Positions 34,218 through 42,588 of a stretch of DNA of 64,000 nucleotides are shown in pieces. Position 1 is the stretch's first letter. Each line of letters starts with the position of its first letter. The stretch lies in contig FNSS01000001.1 of assembly GCA_900104855.1 (NCBI GenBank), positions 2,728,001-2,792,000 of the forward strand, given 5' to 3'. The DNA comes from Rhizobiales bacterium GAS188. Its GTDB lineage: Bacteria > Pseudomonadota > Alphaproteobacteria > Rhizobiales > Beijerinckiaceae. The notes under the pieces were generated by a model. It ran no database searches. It was not told where the DNA came from and worked only from the letters and a program-made list of their open reading frames with translations. Made by a program: the position numbers and the translations under genes.

Positions 34218-36152
34218 ATGCAGGAACCGCCTCCTTCCGCACCGGCGAGCCTAGCGCCGCTGGCGGAGGCGCACGCGGCCCAAATACCGTCCTTGGAGCC
34301 GTCTTTGCCCGGCTTCGCGGCTCCGCCGGACGTCAGGCCTTCCAAGACCGGCTACCGGGTGCTGGCGCGCAAATACCGGCCCTCGAGCTTCAACGACCTG
34401 ATCGGCCAGGACGCGATGGTGCGCACCTTGCGCAACGCCTTCGCCAGGAACCGCATTCCGCAGGCCTGGATGCTGACGGGGGTGCGCGGCGTCGGCAAGA
34501 CGACGACCGCCCGCATCCTGGCGCGCGGCCTGAATTTCGAATTGCCCGACGGCACGGGCGCACCGACCGTCGACATGGACCGGCTCGGCCTGCATTGCTC
34601 AGCCATCATCGAGGGCAACCATATCGATGTGCTGGAGATCGACGCCGCCTCCAATAACGGCGTCGAGAATGTTCGCCAGATCACCGACAGCGTGCGCTAT
34701 GCGCCGACCTCGGCGCGCTACAAGGTCTATATCATCGACGAAGTGCATATGCTCTCGGCCGGCGCCTTCAACGCCTTCCTGAAGACGCTCGAGGAGCCGC
34801 CCCCGCATGTGAAGTTCATCTTCGCGACGACCGAGATCCGCAAGGTGCCGGTGACCATCCTGTCGCGCTGCCAACGCTTCGACCTGCGGCGCGTCGACGC
34901 AGCGACCCTGGTGCAGCACCTTCGGCGCATTTGCGGCCTTGAATCGGTGACCATCGAGGACGAGGCCCTGGCGCTGATCGCACGCGCCGCCGAAGGCTCG
35001 GTGCGCGACGCGATGTCGCTGCTCGACCAGGCGATCGCGCATGGGGTCGGCACGGTCCTCGCCGAGGATGTGCGCCAGATGCTCGGCCTCGCCGACCGGG
35101 CCCGCCTGCTCGATCTGTTCGAAGAGCTGATGGCCGGACGTGCCGCCGAGGCGCTCGGGCAATTGCGCGCCCTCTACGATGTCGGCTCCGATCCGGCGCT
35201 GGTGATCGCCGACCTCGCCGATATCGCGCATCTCGCGACCCGCCTGAAGATCCTCCCCGAGGCCGCCAAGGACGCCTCGCTGTCGGAAGCCGAGCGGGTG
35301 CGGGGGCTCTCCTTCGCGGAGCGTCTGTCGATGCCGGTCCTGTCGCGCGCCTGGCAGCTTCTGTCGCGCGGGCTCCTCGAGGTGCAGGCAGCCGGCAAGC
35401 CGATCGCGGCGGCCGAGATGCTGCTGATCCGCCTCGCCTATGCGGCCAATCTGCCGACGCCCGACGAAGCCCTGAAAGCGCTCGCATCGACGCCAGGTCC
35501 GGGCAGCGGCGGAGGAGCGCCTGCCGGCATCAGCGGCGCGGGCCCGGCCGGCGGCGCGTCTTCCGCGTTACAGCCGGCGGCAGCGCCGTCGAGCCGCCCG
35601 CCGACCAGCCTGCGCCTCGCGGCCTCGGGTGGTGGCACCGGAGCTTTGCGCCGCGAGGCGGCTCCGCAAGCCGTGGCCGCGCCGCAGCTCGCGAGCTTCG
35701 CGGATGTGGTGGCGCTGGCGCGCGAGAAGCGCGACCTGACCTTGACCTATGCGCTCGAAACCGATGTGCGGCTCGTCGCCTTCGAGCAGGGCCGCATCGA
35801 GTTCGAGCCGGGGCAAGGCGCGAGCGACGATCTCGCCAAGACCATCGCGAGGCGCCTGCTCGAATGGACTGGCGAGCGCTGGCTGGTGGCGGTGTCGCCG
35901 GCTTCAGGGACCCAGAGCGTCGCCGAGAGGCGCGACCTCGAGCGACGGAGCGCGCTCGAAGACGCCAGGGGCCAGCCGCTGGTGCGCGCCATCCTCGAAC
36001 GTTTCCCGGGCGCCGAGATCGTCGATGTCCGCGACAGCCTCGCGCCGCAGGACGAAGAGGGCGACGAGAACGCAGCCGTGCCGCAGGATTTCGACCCTGA
36101 GAGCAGCGATGACGATGATCCGTTCGAATTCCTCGATTCGCTGCAAGACTGA
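34218..36152 (+). CDS. dnaX: DNA polymerase III subunit gamma/tau
   Basis: DnaX is the ATPase of the clamp loader that joins polymerase cores to the sliding clamp. The 644 residues include Walker A GVRGVGKTT (about 88-96), Walker B YIIDEVHML (172-180), the SRC sensor in ILSRCQRFDLRR, and lid segments typical of AAA+ clamp loaders. A Gly/Ala/Pro-rich linker (about 420-470) precedes the tau domain, and the tail is acidic (SSDDDDPFEF). The zinc-binding cysteines of E. coli DnaX are mostly missing, as is usual in alphaproteobacteria. No slippery heptamer for a frameshift was identified. ybaB follows after 55 bp. Confidence 0.97.
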   Translation: MQEPPPSAPASLAPLAEAHAAQIPSLEPSLPGFAAPPDVRPSKTGYRVLARKYRPSSFNDLIGQDAMVRTLRNAFARNRIPQAWMLTGVRGVGKTTTARILARGLNFELPDGTGAPTVDMDRLGLHCSAIIEGNHIDVLEIDAASNNGVENVRQITDSVRYAPTSARYKVYIIDEVHMLSAGAFNAFLKTLEEPPPHVKFIFATTEIRKVPVTILSRCQRFDLRRVDAATLVQHLRRICGLESVTIEDEALALIARAAEGSVRDAMSLLDQAIAHGVGTVLAEDVRQMLGLADRARLLDLFEELMAGRAAEALGQLRALYDVGSDPALVIADLADIAHLATRLKILPEAAKDASLSEAERVRGLSFAERLSMPVLSRAWQLLSRGLLEVQAAGKPIAAAEMLLIRLAYAANLPTPDEALKALASTPGPGSGGGAPAGISGAGPAGGASSALQPAAAPSSRPPTSLRLAASGGGTGALRREAAPQAVAAPQLASFADVVALAREKRDLTLTYALETDVRLVAFEQGRIEFEPGQGASDDLAKTIARRLLEWTGERWLVAVSPASGTQSVAERRDLERRSALEDARGQPLVRAILERFPGAEIVDVRDSLAPQDEEGDENAAVPQDFDPESSDDDDPFEFLDSLQD

Positions 36153-36207
36153 TGCTGCAAGACTGATTGCCGGAAGACTGATTGCCGCACCGCCTGAAGG
36201 AGAAAGC

Positions 36208-36528
36208 ATGCGCGACATTATGGGCCTCATGAAGCAGGTGCAGTCCGCCCAGGCGAAGCTGCAGGAAATGCAGGCCGAGCTCGAGACGGTCGAGGTGGAT
36301 GGCCAGGCGGGTGGCGGGCTGGTCAAGGTCCGTCTGACCGCCAAGGGCGAGCTGAAGGGCATCTCGATCGATGCCAGCCTGTTGAAGCCCGAGGAGGCCG
36401 AGATCCTCGAGGACCTCGTGGTCGCGGCGCATGCCGAGGCGCGCAAGAAAGCCGAGGCCGTGCTCGCCGAGAAGATGAAGGACGCAACCGGCGGTCTGCC
36501 GCTGCCGCCGGGCCTCAAGCTGTTCTGA
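36208..36528 (+). CDS. ybaB: YbaB/EbfC family nucleoid-associated protein
   Basis: This 106-residue DNA-binding protein is of the YbaB/EbfC family. It opens MRDIMGLMKQVQSAQAKLQEMQ and has the conserved VDGQAGGGLVKVRLTAKGELKGI and LEDLVVAAHAEARKKAEAVL. It forms tweezer-like dimers on DNA. AAGGAGAAAGC lies before the ATG at 36208. It follows dnaX by 55 bp. The intervening DNA carries three near-copies of a CAAGACTGATTGCCG-like motif (36148-36190). The usual third gene, recR, is not next. Confidence 0.96.
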   Translation: MRDIMGLMKQVQSAQAKLQEMQAELETVEVDGQAGGGLVKVRLTAKGELKGISIDASLLKPEEAEILEDLVVAAHAEARKKAEAVLAEKMKDATGGLPLPPGLKLF

Positions 36529-36557
36529 GGGCCGCCTTGAACGGGTGCGGCTGACAC

Positions 36558-37253
36558 GTGTCGCCGCCGCTACCTCTCATCACGCCCGAGCTTTTGCTGC
36601 GGGCCTATGAGATCGGCCTCTTCCCCATGGCGGAGGATGCCGACGATCCGACGATCTATTGGGTCGAGCCCGAACGGCGCGGCATCATCCCGCTCGATGG
36701 CTTCCACGTGCCGGCGCGGCTGGCCCGGACGGTGCGGTCCGACAGGTTCCGCATCGAGATCGACCGGGATTTCGACGCCGTCATCGCGGGTTGCGCCAGC
36801 ATCGGAGACGCCAAGCGACAGCGTACCTGGATCAACGCCCGTATCCGTGCCCTCTATGGCGAACTCTTCGCGATCGGCCATTGCCATACGGTCGAGGCCT
36901 ATCACGGCGAGGAGCTGGTGGGCGGGCTCTATGGCGTGTCGCTCGGCGCGGCCTTCTTCGGGGAGAGCATGTTCTCGCGCCAGCGCGACGCCTCGAAAGT
37001 GGCGCTGGTGCATCTCGTAGCGCGGCTCAAGCGCGGCTCCTATCTCCTGCTCGACACGCAATTCGTGACGCCGCATCTCGCAAGCTTCGGGGCCCGCGAG
37101 CTGCCGCGCCCCGCCTATCTGCGGCATTTGCAGCGTGCCACCCAGGAAAGCCCATCCGCCGATGCCTGGCGGCCCGACCGGGCGTTGAACGGCGCCGAGG
37201 CCTTGGCGGCGATCGGCGATGGCGACGCGCCGAGGTTGGGGCCGAAGGGCTGA
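36558..37253 (+). CDS. aat: Leucyl/phenylalanyl-tRNA-protein transferase
   Basis: Aat adds Leu or Phe to proteins with an N-terminal Lys or Arg, making N-degrons for ClpS/ClpAP. The 231-residue protein has [63 protein letters not shown] in part, and [24 protein letters not shown] at 36558 is the start and is placed 29 bp after ybaB. The motif LFPMA and the C-terminal [14 protein letters not shown] are diagnostic. Confidence 0.96.
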   Translation: MSPPLPLITPELLLRAYEIGLFPMAEDADDPTIYWVEPERRGIIPLDGFHVPARLARTVRSDRFRIEIDRDFDAVIAGCASIGDAKRQRTWINARIRALYGELFAIGHCHTVEAYHGEELVGGLYGVSLGAAFFGESMFSRQRDASKVALVHLVARLKRGSYLLLDTQFVTPHLASFGARELPRPAYLRHLQRATQESPSADAWRPDRALNGAEALAAIGDGDAPRLGPKG

Positions 37254-37355
37254 GAGCCCGGGACGGCCGATGGGCACTCACCTGTCCCCGATCTAACTTA
37301 TTGATCGGACTTATAATTCAGTCGCAGGGCCGCCGCTGAAAGACGGCAAGGCGTG

Positions 37356-37382
37356 GATGGCCGGGACAAGCCCGGCCATGAC
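37356..37382. repeat. Palindromic repeat of the GGCCGGG-loop-CCCGGCC family
   Basis: TGGCCGGG and CCCGGCCA form an 8-bp stem around ACAAG, flanked by GTGGA and TGACGAG. Two further copies lie at 42437-42470 and 42525-42560. It lies 103 bp after aat and may end its transcript. Confidence 0.8.
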
Positions 37383-37510
37383 GAGTGCGAGACGAGCACG
37401 GGCTTCACTTGATCAAAAGCCAATTCTTGCTATATCCCCAGCGTTCCATTTGATGTCGTAGGCGCCTTGCCGAAGGGATGAGCGCCGCTCACGGGCCGAA
37501 AGAGATCTTT

Positions 37511-37617
37511 GATCCCAAGGAGACTTGGATCCCAAGGAAACTTGGATCCCAAGGAAACTTGGATCCCAAGGAAACTTGGATCCCAAGGAAACTTGGATCC
37601 CAAGGAAACTTGGATCC
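37511..37617. repeat. 17-bp tandem repeat, six units, self-pairing
   Basis: The unit GATCCCAAGGAAACTTG occurs six times head to tail from 37511 to 37612, followed by a GATCC remnant. Only the first unit differs (GGAGAC for GGAAAC). Each unit can form CCAAG-GAAA-CTTGG with a GNRA-type loop, or alternatively CTTGG-ATC-CCAAG across a unit boundary. It ends 36 bp before rpmJ. The unit is not a multiple of three, so the frames running through it are not coding. Confidence 0.95.
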
Positions 37618-37652
37618 TCTTGCGGCCAGTGCCTTTCGAGACAGGTGTACCG

Positions 37653-37778
37653 ATGAAGATTCGCAATTCCTTGAAATCGCTGCGCGGGCGTCACCGCGAC
37701 AACCGGCTGGTGCGGCGTCGCGGGCGGCTCTACGTCATCAACAAGACGCAGCGCCGTTTCAAGGCTCGCCAGGGCTGA
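37653..37778 (+). CDS. rpmJ: 50S ribosomal protein L36, zinc-free (YkgO) type
   Basis: This 41-residue protein is basic throughout: [18 protein letters not shown], then [22 protein letters not shown]. It lacks the four zinc-binding Cys/His residues of classic L36, so it is the C-minus form, which appears to be the usual L36 in alphaproteobacteria. It sits in the large ribosomal subunit. The ATG at 37653 follows an AGACAGG-like ribosome site. The tandem hairpin array lies just upstream and may be within its leader. Confidence 0.96.
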   Translation: MKIRNSLKSLRGRHRDNRLVRRRGRLYVINKTQRRFKARQG

Positions 37779-37785
37779 GAACGCC

Positions 37786-38469
37786 ATGCTCCCCAAGCGC
37801 ATCGTAGCGACGACGCGTCTGGGGGGAACGATGCCGGCTTGTGCCGGCAAGCGCGCGGCCCGTCAGGGCCGCGCTGCATTTGCGGCTGCGCTGATCGCTG
37901 CCGGAACCCTGTCCTTTGCGGCGTTGACGGCGCTCCCGAGCGCTGCGGCGTATGCCGCCGACCGTGACGGCATGGTGGCGGTGCCGAAGCCGCTCGACCT
38001 CGACGGCCTGTTCGAGAAGCTGAAGCAGGCGCCTGATGCCTCCTCCGCCGCCATCACCAGCCATGCGATCGCGCAGCGCTGGGCGAAATCGGGCAGCGAC
38101 ACGGCCGATCTCCTGATGCAGCGGGCCGATGCGGCGCTGGCCGCCGGCGAACAGCCGCTCGCCATCGAGATTCTCGATCGCGTCCTGGTCATCGAGCCGG
38201 ATTGGGCCGAGGCCTGGAATCGGCGCGCCACGGTCTTCTTCCTGCAAGAGGATCTGTCGCGCTCGGCGGCCGATATCCAGGAGGTGCTGGCGCGCGAGCC
38301 GCGCCATTTCGGAGCCCTGATGGGGCTTGGCGGCATTCTCGAGCGCATTGGCGATGACCGCAAGGCGCTGATTGCCTATCAGCGCGTACTCGCCATCTAT
38401 CCCCTGTTGCCCGCCGCCCAGAAGGCTGTCGAGCGCCTGACGGTGAAGGTCGGCGATACTCCGATCTGA
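37786..38469 (+). CDS. Secreted tetratricopeptide-repeat protein
   Basis: This 227-residue protein has a signal-like hydrophobic segment (about 29-57, AAFAAALIAAGTLSFAAL onward, ending AYAAD). TPR helices follow: DLLMQRADAALAAGEQPLAIEILDRVLVIEPDWAEAWNRRATVFFLQEDLSRSAADI in overlapping repeats, then ALMGLGGILERIGDDRKALIAYQRVLAIYP. It is probably periplasmic or membrane-anchored. The N-terminus is uncertain. ATG at 37786 or 37831 could serve. It lies 7 bp after rpmJ on the same strand. Similar genes often follow rpmJ in this order. Confidence 0.85.
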   Translation: MLPKRIVATTRLGGTMPACAGKRAARQGRAAFAAALIAAGTLSFAALTALPSAAAYAADRDGMVAVPKPLDLDGLFEKLKQAPDASSAAITSHAIAQRWAKSGSDTADLLMQRADAALAAGEQPLAIEILDRVLVIEPDWAEAWNRRATVFFLQEDLSRSAADIQEVLAREPRHFGALMGLGGILERIGDDRKALIAYQRVLAIYPLLPAAQKAVERLTVKVGDTPI

Positions 38470-38523
38470 CCGGCCGCAAGGCGACGCCCTTCAAGCCATG
38501 ACGCTCTCCGAAACGAGAAGCGT

Positions 38524-39492
38524 ATGCCTGTGAGCTTGGCGACCGCCCTCTTTGCCGTTCTGGTTGCGCTCTTGGTCATCGCGGCGATCTCGCTCGCGAT
38601 CACGGCGATCATCAATCGGCGCTTTCCACCCGAGGGAAAGCTGTACGGGATGCCGGGCGGACGCCTGCATATCGCGGCGCGCCAGCCGGCCGATCGCCCG
38701 GCCGAGGCCACGGTGCTGCTGATCCATGGCGCCTCGACTTCGCTCGGCGACCAGTTGCTGGCTCTGTCGGATACGCTTGCCTCGCGCTACCGGGTGCTCG
38801 CCGTCGACCGGCCGGGCCAGGGCTGGAGCGACCGCAAAGGCGGGGCGCTCGACGCCTCGCCGAGCCGCCAGGCCCGCCTCATCGCCACGACGCTGCGGAG
38901 CGCAGGCATCGAGGGCGCGGTCGTGGTCGGGCATTCGTTCGGCGCCGCGGTCGCCGCGGCTTTGGCGATCGAGGATCCGGGCTTCGTGGAGGGCCTCGTC
39001 TTCGTGGCGCCGGCGAGCCATCCCTGGCCCGGAGGGATCGCCTTGCACTATCGCCTCGCCGCCATGCCGGTGCTGGGACCGGTCTTCACCTTGCTCGCGG
39101 CGCCCATCCTCGGCCGGCTGAGCCTGAAGGCCGGCATCCGGGAGGCGTTCGCGCCACAATCACCGCCCGAGGCCTATGCGCGCCGCAGCGGCGCTGCCCG
39201 CGCCCTCACGCCGCTGCGCTTTCGCGCCAACGGGCAGGATGTCGCCAACCTCAAACGCCATGTCGAGGCGCTGTCGCCGCGCTATCGCGAGATCGCGGCG
39301 CCCTGCGTCATCATCACGGGTGATGCCGACGCCATCGTCTGGCCGAGCATCCATTCGGAGGGGCTGGCGCGCGACATCGCCGGCGCCAAGCTGGTGACGC
39401 TCCCGGGCGTCGGCCATATGCCGCACCACTCCCATCCCGAGACGGTGCTGGCGGCGATCGATGATGTTCTCGGTCGCCGCGAGGGCGGTTGA
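38524..39492 (+). CDS. Membrane-anchored alpha/beta hydrolase
   Basis: This 322-residue protein has an N-terminal membrane helix (about 5-30, LATALFAVLVALLVIAAISL onward) followed by an alpha/beta hydrolase domain. The oxyanion motif is LLIHGASTSLGD, the nucleophile is in VVVGHSFGAAVA, the acid in IITGDADAIV and the His in PGVGHMPHHSHPE. The catalytic part should face the periplasm or the cytoplasm depending on helix orientation. The substrate is unknown. It follows the TPR gene by 54 bp. Confidence 0.87.
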   Translation: MPVSLATALFAVLVALLVIAAISLAITAIINRRFPPEGKLYGMPGGRLHIAARQPADRPAEATVLLIHGASTSLGDQLLALSDTLASRYRVLAVDRPGQGWSDRKGGALDASPSRQARLIATTLRSAGIEGAVVVGHSFGAAVAAALAIEDPGFVEGLVFVAPASHPWPGGIALHYRLAAMPVLGPVFTLLAAPILGRLSLKAGIREAFAPQSPPEAYARRSGAARALTPLRFRANGQDVANLKRHVEALSPRYREIAAPCVIITGDADAIVWPSIHSEGLARDIAGAKLVTLPGVGHMPHHSHPETVLAAIDDVLGRREGG

Positions 39493-39499
39493 TGACAGA

Positions 39500-39787
39500 T
39501 CAGACCTTGCGGTCACGCCAATAGAGCGGGGCACGATGCAAATGCGCGACGGCAATCACCAGAAGCTCATCGGGCTCGTAAATTATGCCGTACGGGAAGC
39601 GCATCAATCGACACCGTCGAAGGTCTGGCGTCAGAGGGGGCCATGTATGCGGGTGTCGCTCGATTCGACCCAATGCCTTGATGATATCTGCAAAAAACAC
39701 TTGCCCCAATCCCGGCGCTTGGGCGCCGTACCAGGCGATGGCCTCATCCAATTCCGCCTGAGCTATGGCGAGAAATCGCAGGCTCAC
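39500..39787 (-). CDS. RelE/ParE-family toxin
   Basis: This 95-residue toxin-like protein starts MSLRFLAIAQAELDEAIAWYGAQ, a ParE/RelE N-terminal helix pattern, and ends FPYGIIYEPDELLVIAVAHLHRAPLYWRDR with the usual strand-strand-arginine end. ParE members poison gyrase and RelE members cut mRNA. Which applies cannot be told from sequence. It overlaps the antitoxin gene by 4 bp. The start is GTG at 39787. Confidence 0.9.
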   Translation of the reverse strand: MSLRFLAIAQAELDEAIAWYGAQAPGLGQVFFADIIKALGRIERHPHTWPPLTPDLRRCRLMRFPYGIIYEPDELLVIAVAHLHRAPLYWRDRKV

Positions 39788-40029
39788 CCTGGGGTGTGCT
39801 TGGCAAGCACCGTAACCATGGGCACAGCCTCGATTTCTCCTCGCCGATAGGCGGCCACCCGGTCTTCAGCTTCGCCGATCCAGAGCGCATCAACAGCCTT
39901 GTCAGGGGCGTCCAGGCTATCGAGAAGCTCCTCTACCAATGCCAATCGCTGCATCGGCGAAAGCTTTTTGGCCGTGGCGGAAATAGCCTCGATACCGTCA
40001 GTCACCGGCGGTTCTCCGAGTTGGTCCAT
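39784..40029 (-). CDS. Putative addiction-module antitoxin (CHP02574 type)
   Basis: This 81-residue protein has the segment KKLSPMQRLALVEELLDSLD, the typical helix of the addiction-module component family paired with RelE/ParE toxins. It ends with a short RRGEIEAVPM hinge. It precedes the toxin gene and overlaps it by 4 bp. The ATG at 40029 is used. An in-frame TTG at 40035 would add two residues. Confidence 0.88.
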   Translation of the reverse strand: MDQLGEPPVTDGIEAISATAKKLSPMQRLALVEELLDSLDAPDKAVDALWIGEAEDRVAAYRRGEIEAVPMVTVLAKHTPG

Positions 40030-40110
40030 CCGCAAATTCTATCAGTAACGAGACCGGCTTGCCATCGCCCCCATTTGGAAGTGTCCGCGCCGCAAGCCCT
40101 GCCATCGACC

Positions 40111-41121
40111 TCACATACGCGGCAGGTCGAGCCAGCCGGCCGCTCCGCCGGCGGTCCCGAAGGCGAGCTTGGCGCCGGCCGTGTCCCAGCCGAGCGCTGA
40201 GACCGCGCCGGTCAGCGCCGAGGCGCGCCGCACCAGGAGCTCGGCGCCGTCCGTCAGCCGGCACATCAGGATGCAGCCATCCTCATAGCCGATCGCCGTC
40301 ACCAATGCCTTGGGATGGCTCGCCACCGCGGTGACGCGCGAGCGGCGCACCCCGCATTCGCGCGGCGCCTTGCCCATGGGTCCATCCTTGTCGGCGAAGG
40401 GCCAGATGATGCAGGCCTCGGCGCCGCTTGAGGCGAGCCATTTGCCGTCATGCGACCAGGACAGCGAGCGGCTCTTCCCCGGATAACCGGTCATCCGCAT
40501 ATGCTTCTTGTCGGCGAGCCTCCAGCCATGCAGGGCGTTCTCCTGCATCGAGGTGACCAGGAAACGCCCATCCGGCGAGAAGGTGACGTCGAGATGGGAG
40601 CCCTTCCACTCGAGAGACTCGGGCGCCGCCGCAGCGTTCGGAAACCACAGGCTCGCCCCGCCATTATGGGCGTAGGCGAGGCGATGGCCCTTGGGCGCGA
40701 AGGCAAGGCCGCGCACGCTCGAAGGTGCGGTCATGTCCTTGATCCCGCCGGACTTGTCCATCACCTTGACGTTGCGTCCGGCCGACCAGGCGAGCGCGCC
40801 AGCGGGCGACAGCGCCACGGCGTCGATCCATTTCCCCTTCTCGTCGGCAACGGTCTCGATCACGCCCGCAGCATCGATCCGCTTGAGCCGGCCGTCATCG
40901 CCGCCCGTGTAGAGGTGCATCGCGTCATGGGCGAAGACCTGCACCGCCCCTTCATGGGCAGGGACCTCTTGGCGCATCTCGGCGCCGCGCTGCAGCACCA
41001 CGCGCCCATCGCCCAGCGCGAAGGTCGCCGCCTCGCCGAGGAAGCAGGCGCCCGTCACATGGGCGTCGAGCGCGAGGCTCGTGACATGCTCGGTGAGCGA
41101 GATGGTATCGGCGATCGTCAC
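40111..41121 (-). CDS. WD40-repeat protein linked to CobW
   Basis: This 336-residue beta-propeller has repeats visible as VQVFAHDAMHLYTGGDDGRLKRID, IDAVALSPAGALAWSAG, VRGLAFAPKGHRLAYAHNGG and SLSWSHDGKWLASSGAEACIIW. It has no signal peptide. The start is GTG at 41121. It begins 24 bp after the CobW GTPase stop, so the two are co-transcribed. A propeller gene directly following a CobW gene seems to be a common Hyphomicrobiales arrangement, which suggests a metal-handling partner. The role is not established. Confidence 0.9.
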   Translation of the reverse strand: MTIADTISLTEHVTSLALDAHVTGACFLGEAATFALGDGRVVLQRGAEMRQEVPAHEGAVQVFAHDAMHLYTGGDDGRLKRIDAAGVIETVADEKGKWIDAVALSPAGALAWSAGRNVKVMDKSGGIKDMTAPSSVRGLAFAPKGHRLAYAHNGGASLWFPNAAAAPESLEWKGSHLDVTFSPDGRFLVTSMQENALHGWRLADKKHMRMTGYPGKSRSLSWSHDGKWLASSGAEACIIWPFADKDGPMGKAPRECGVRRSRVTAVASHPKALVTAIGYEDGCILMCRLTDGAELLVRRASALTGAVSALGWDTAGAKLAFGTAGGAAGWLDLPRM

Positions 41122-41145
41122 GATGGCGGATCTTTCGCGTCGCTC

Positions 41146-42249
41146 TCAGGCCGCGCAGGCCAGGAAGCCCTTGCGGATGGCCGCCTCGTCGAGATGGCGG
41201 CCGATGAACACGATCTTGCTCTCGCGCTTCTCGTCATCCTTCCACGGGCGCTGCAGATCGCCGTCGAGGATCATGTGGACGCCTTGGAAGACGAAGCGCT
41301 TGGGCTCGTCCTTGAAGGCCAGGATGCCTTTCGAGCGCAGGATGTCGACGCCGCGCGTCTGGGTTAGCTCTTGGATCCAGGGCATGAATTTCTCCGGATC
41401 CACCTCGCCCTCGATCCTGGCCGAGACCGACTGCATCTCCTCGTCATGATAGTGCTTGAGGCCGCGATGCGAATGCGCCTTGCCGGCCGAACCCGCATGC
41501 CCGTTCCCCTTCGCGTCATGGTGATGGTCATGCTCGTGGTGGCCATCATGATGGTGATCATGGCCGTGGGCGTGATCGTGACCATGATGATCATGATCCT
41601 CCTCGTCGTCGAGGAAGGCCGGCTCGATCTCCAGGATGCGCTCGAGGTCGAAGGCGTCGCGACCGAGCACCGCGTCGAGCGGCACGGCGCAGTTCTGGGT
41701 GCGGTGCAGCTTGGCATAAGGGTTGATGCCGCGGATGCGCGCTTCGACCTCCTCGAGCTGCTCGCCCGTCACGAGATCGGTCTTGTTCAGCAAGATCACA
41801 TCCGCGAAGGCGATCTGGTTCTTGGCTTCGGGCGCGTCCTTCAGCCGGTCGAGCAACCAGCGCGCATCGGCGACCGTCACCACGGCGTCGAGCTTCGCGG
41901 CGGCGCCGACATCGGCATCGACGAAGAAGGTCTGCGCCACCGGGGCGGGGTCGGCGAGGCCCGTGGTCTCGACGATGATGGCGTCGAACTTGCCCTTGCG
42001 CTTCATCAGCCCTTCGACGATGCGGATCAGGTCGCCGCGCACCGTGCAGCAGATGCAGCCATTATTCATCTCGAAGATTTCTTCGTCCGCCCCGACGACG
42101 AGCTCGTTGTCGATGCCGATTTCCCCGAACTCATTGACGATGACGGCGAATTTCCGCCCGTGCTCCTCGGTCAGGATGCGGTTGAGGAGCGTGGTCTTGC
42201 CGGCGCCGAGATAGCCGGTGAGGACGGTGACGGGGATCTTGTCGGACAT
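41146..42249 (-). CDS. CobW/COG0523-family GTPase
   Basis: This G3E GTPase of 367 residues has Walker A GYLGAGKTTLLNR, Walker B and switch IIVETTGLADP, and the metal motif GCICCTVRGDL. NKTD lies in ILLNKTDLV. A His/Asp-rich region follows (about 213-265, with repeated DHDH and HGHDH), and the CobW_C domain ends at IRKGFLACA. COG0523 proteins act as metallochaperones, often for zinc. The ATG at 42249 gives the family start (MSDKIPVTVL). A longer frame to 42489 only reads through a repeat. The WD40 gene follows by 24 bp. Confidence 0.95.
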   Translation of the reverse strand: MSDKIPVTVLTGYLGAGKTTLLNRILTEEHGRKFAVIVNEFGEIGIDNELVVGADEEIFEMNNGCICCTVRGDLIRIVEGLMKRKGKFDAIIVETTGLADPAPVAQTFFVDADVGAAAKLDAVVTVADARWLLDRLKDAPEAKNQIAFADVILLNKTDLVTGEQLEEVEARIRGINPYAKLHRTQNCAVPLDAVLGRDAFDLERILEIEPAFLDDEEDHDHHGHDHAHGHDHHHDGHHEHDHHHDAKGNGHAGSAGKAHSHRGLKHYHDEEMQSVSARIEGEVDPEKFMPWIQELTQTRGVDILRSKGILAFKDEPKRFVFQGVHMILDGDLQRPWKDDEKRESKIVFIGRHLDEAAIRKGFLACAA

Positions 42250-42436
42250 GGATGAACTCGCGAGTGCTGCGCAAGGCTGCTGCGGAAGGCGGATCGGGGA
42301 TAGATAGTCGGTGAAAGCCCGAATGGGAATGACCTCAGGGCTCCCATCCCGATTCGCATGAGGGAATCGGGCTTCCGCGCATGCCCTCTCCCGCTTGCGC
42401 TCAGCTGTCCGGGGAAAGTATCGATCGTAGCATATG

Positions 42437-42560
42437 CACGGATGGCCGGGCCAAGCCCGGCCAAGACGCAGTTGCTGTGGCGAGCGCAATCAAGAGCTGG
42501 TGGTCATTTTGCTCAGGCGAATGGACTCTTGGCCGGGCTTGTCCCGGCCATCCACGCCTG
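42437..42560. repeat. Inverted pair of GGCCGGG-type palindromes
   Basis: The left copy at 42437-42470 has GGATGGCCGGG and CCCGGCCAAGACG. The right copy at 42525-42560 has CTTGGCCGGG, CTTG and CCCGGCCATCC. They face each other across about 55 bp. The rest of the 340-bp gap between the cobW start and the binding-protein stop shows no gene. Confidence 0.85.
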
Positions 42561-42588
42561 TCCGCTGCGAATTCCGGACCTGCGCGTC

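Noticed and set aside
37511-37617. Tandem array considered as a CRISPR
   Set aside because: The repeats abut with no spacers and no cas genes are nearby.
37430-37850. Open frames through the 17-bp array with [12 protein letters not shown]-like repeats
   Set aside because: A 17-bp unit cycles through all three frames, so repetitive frames appear on both strands by arithmetic alone.
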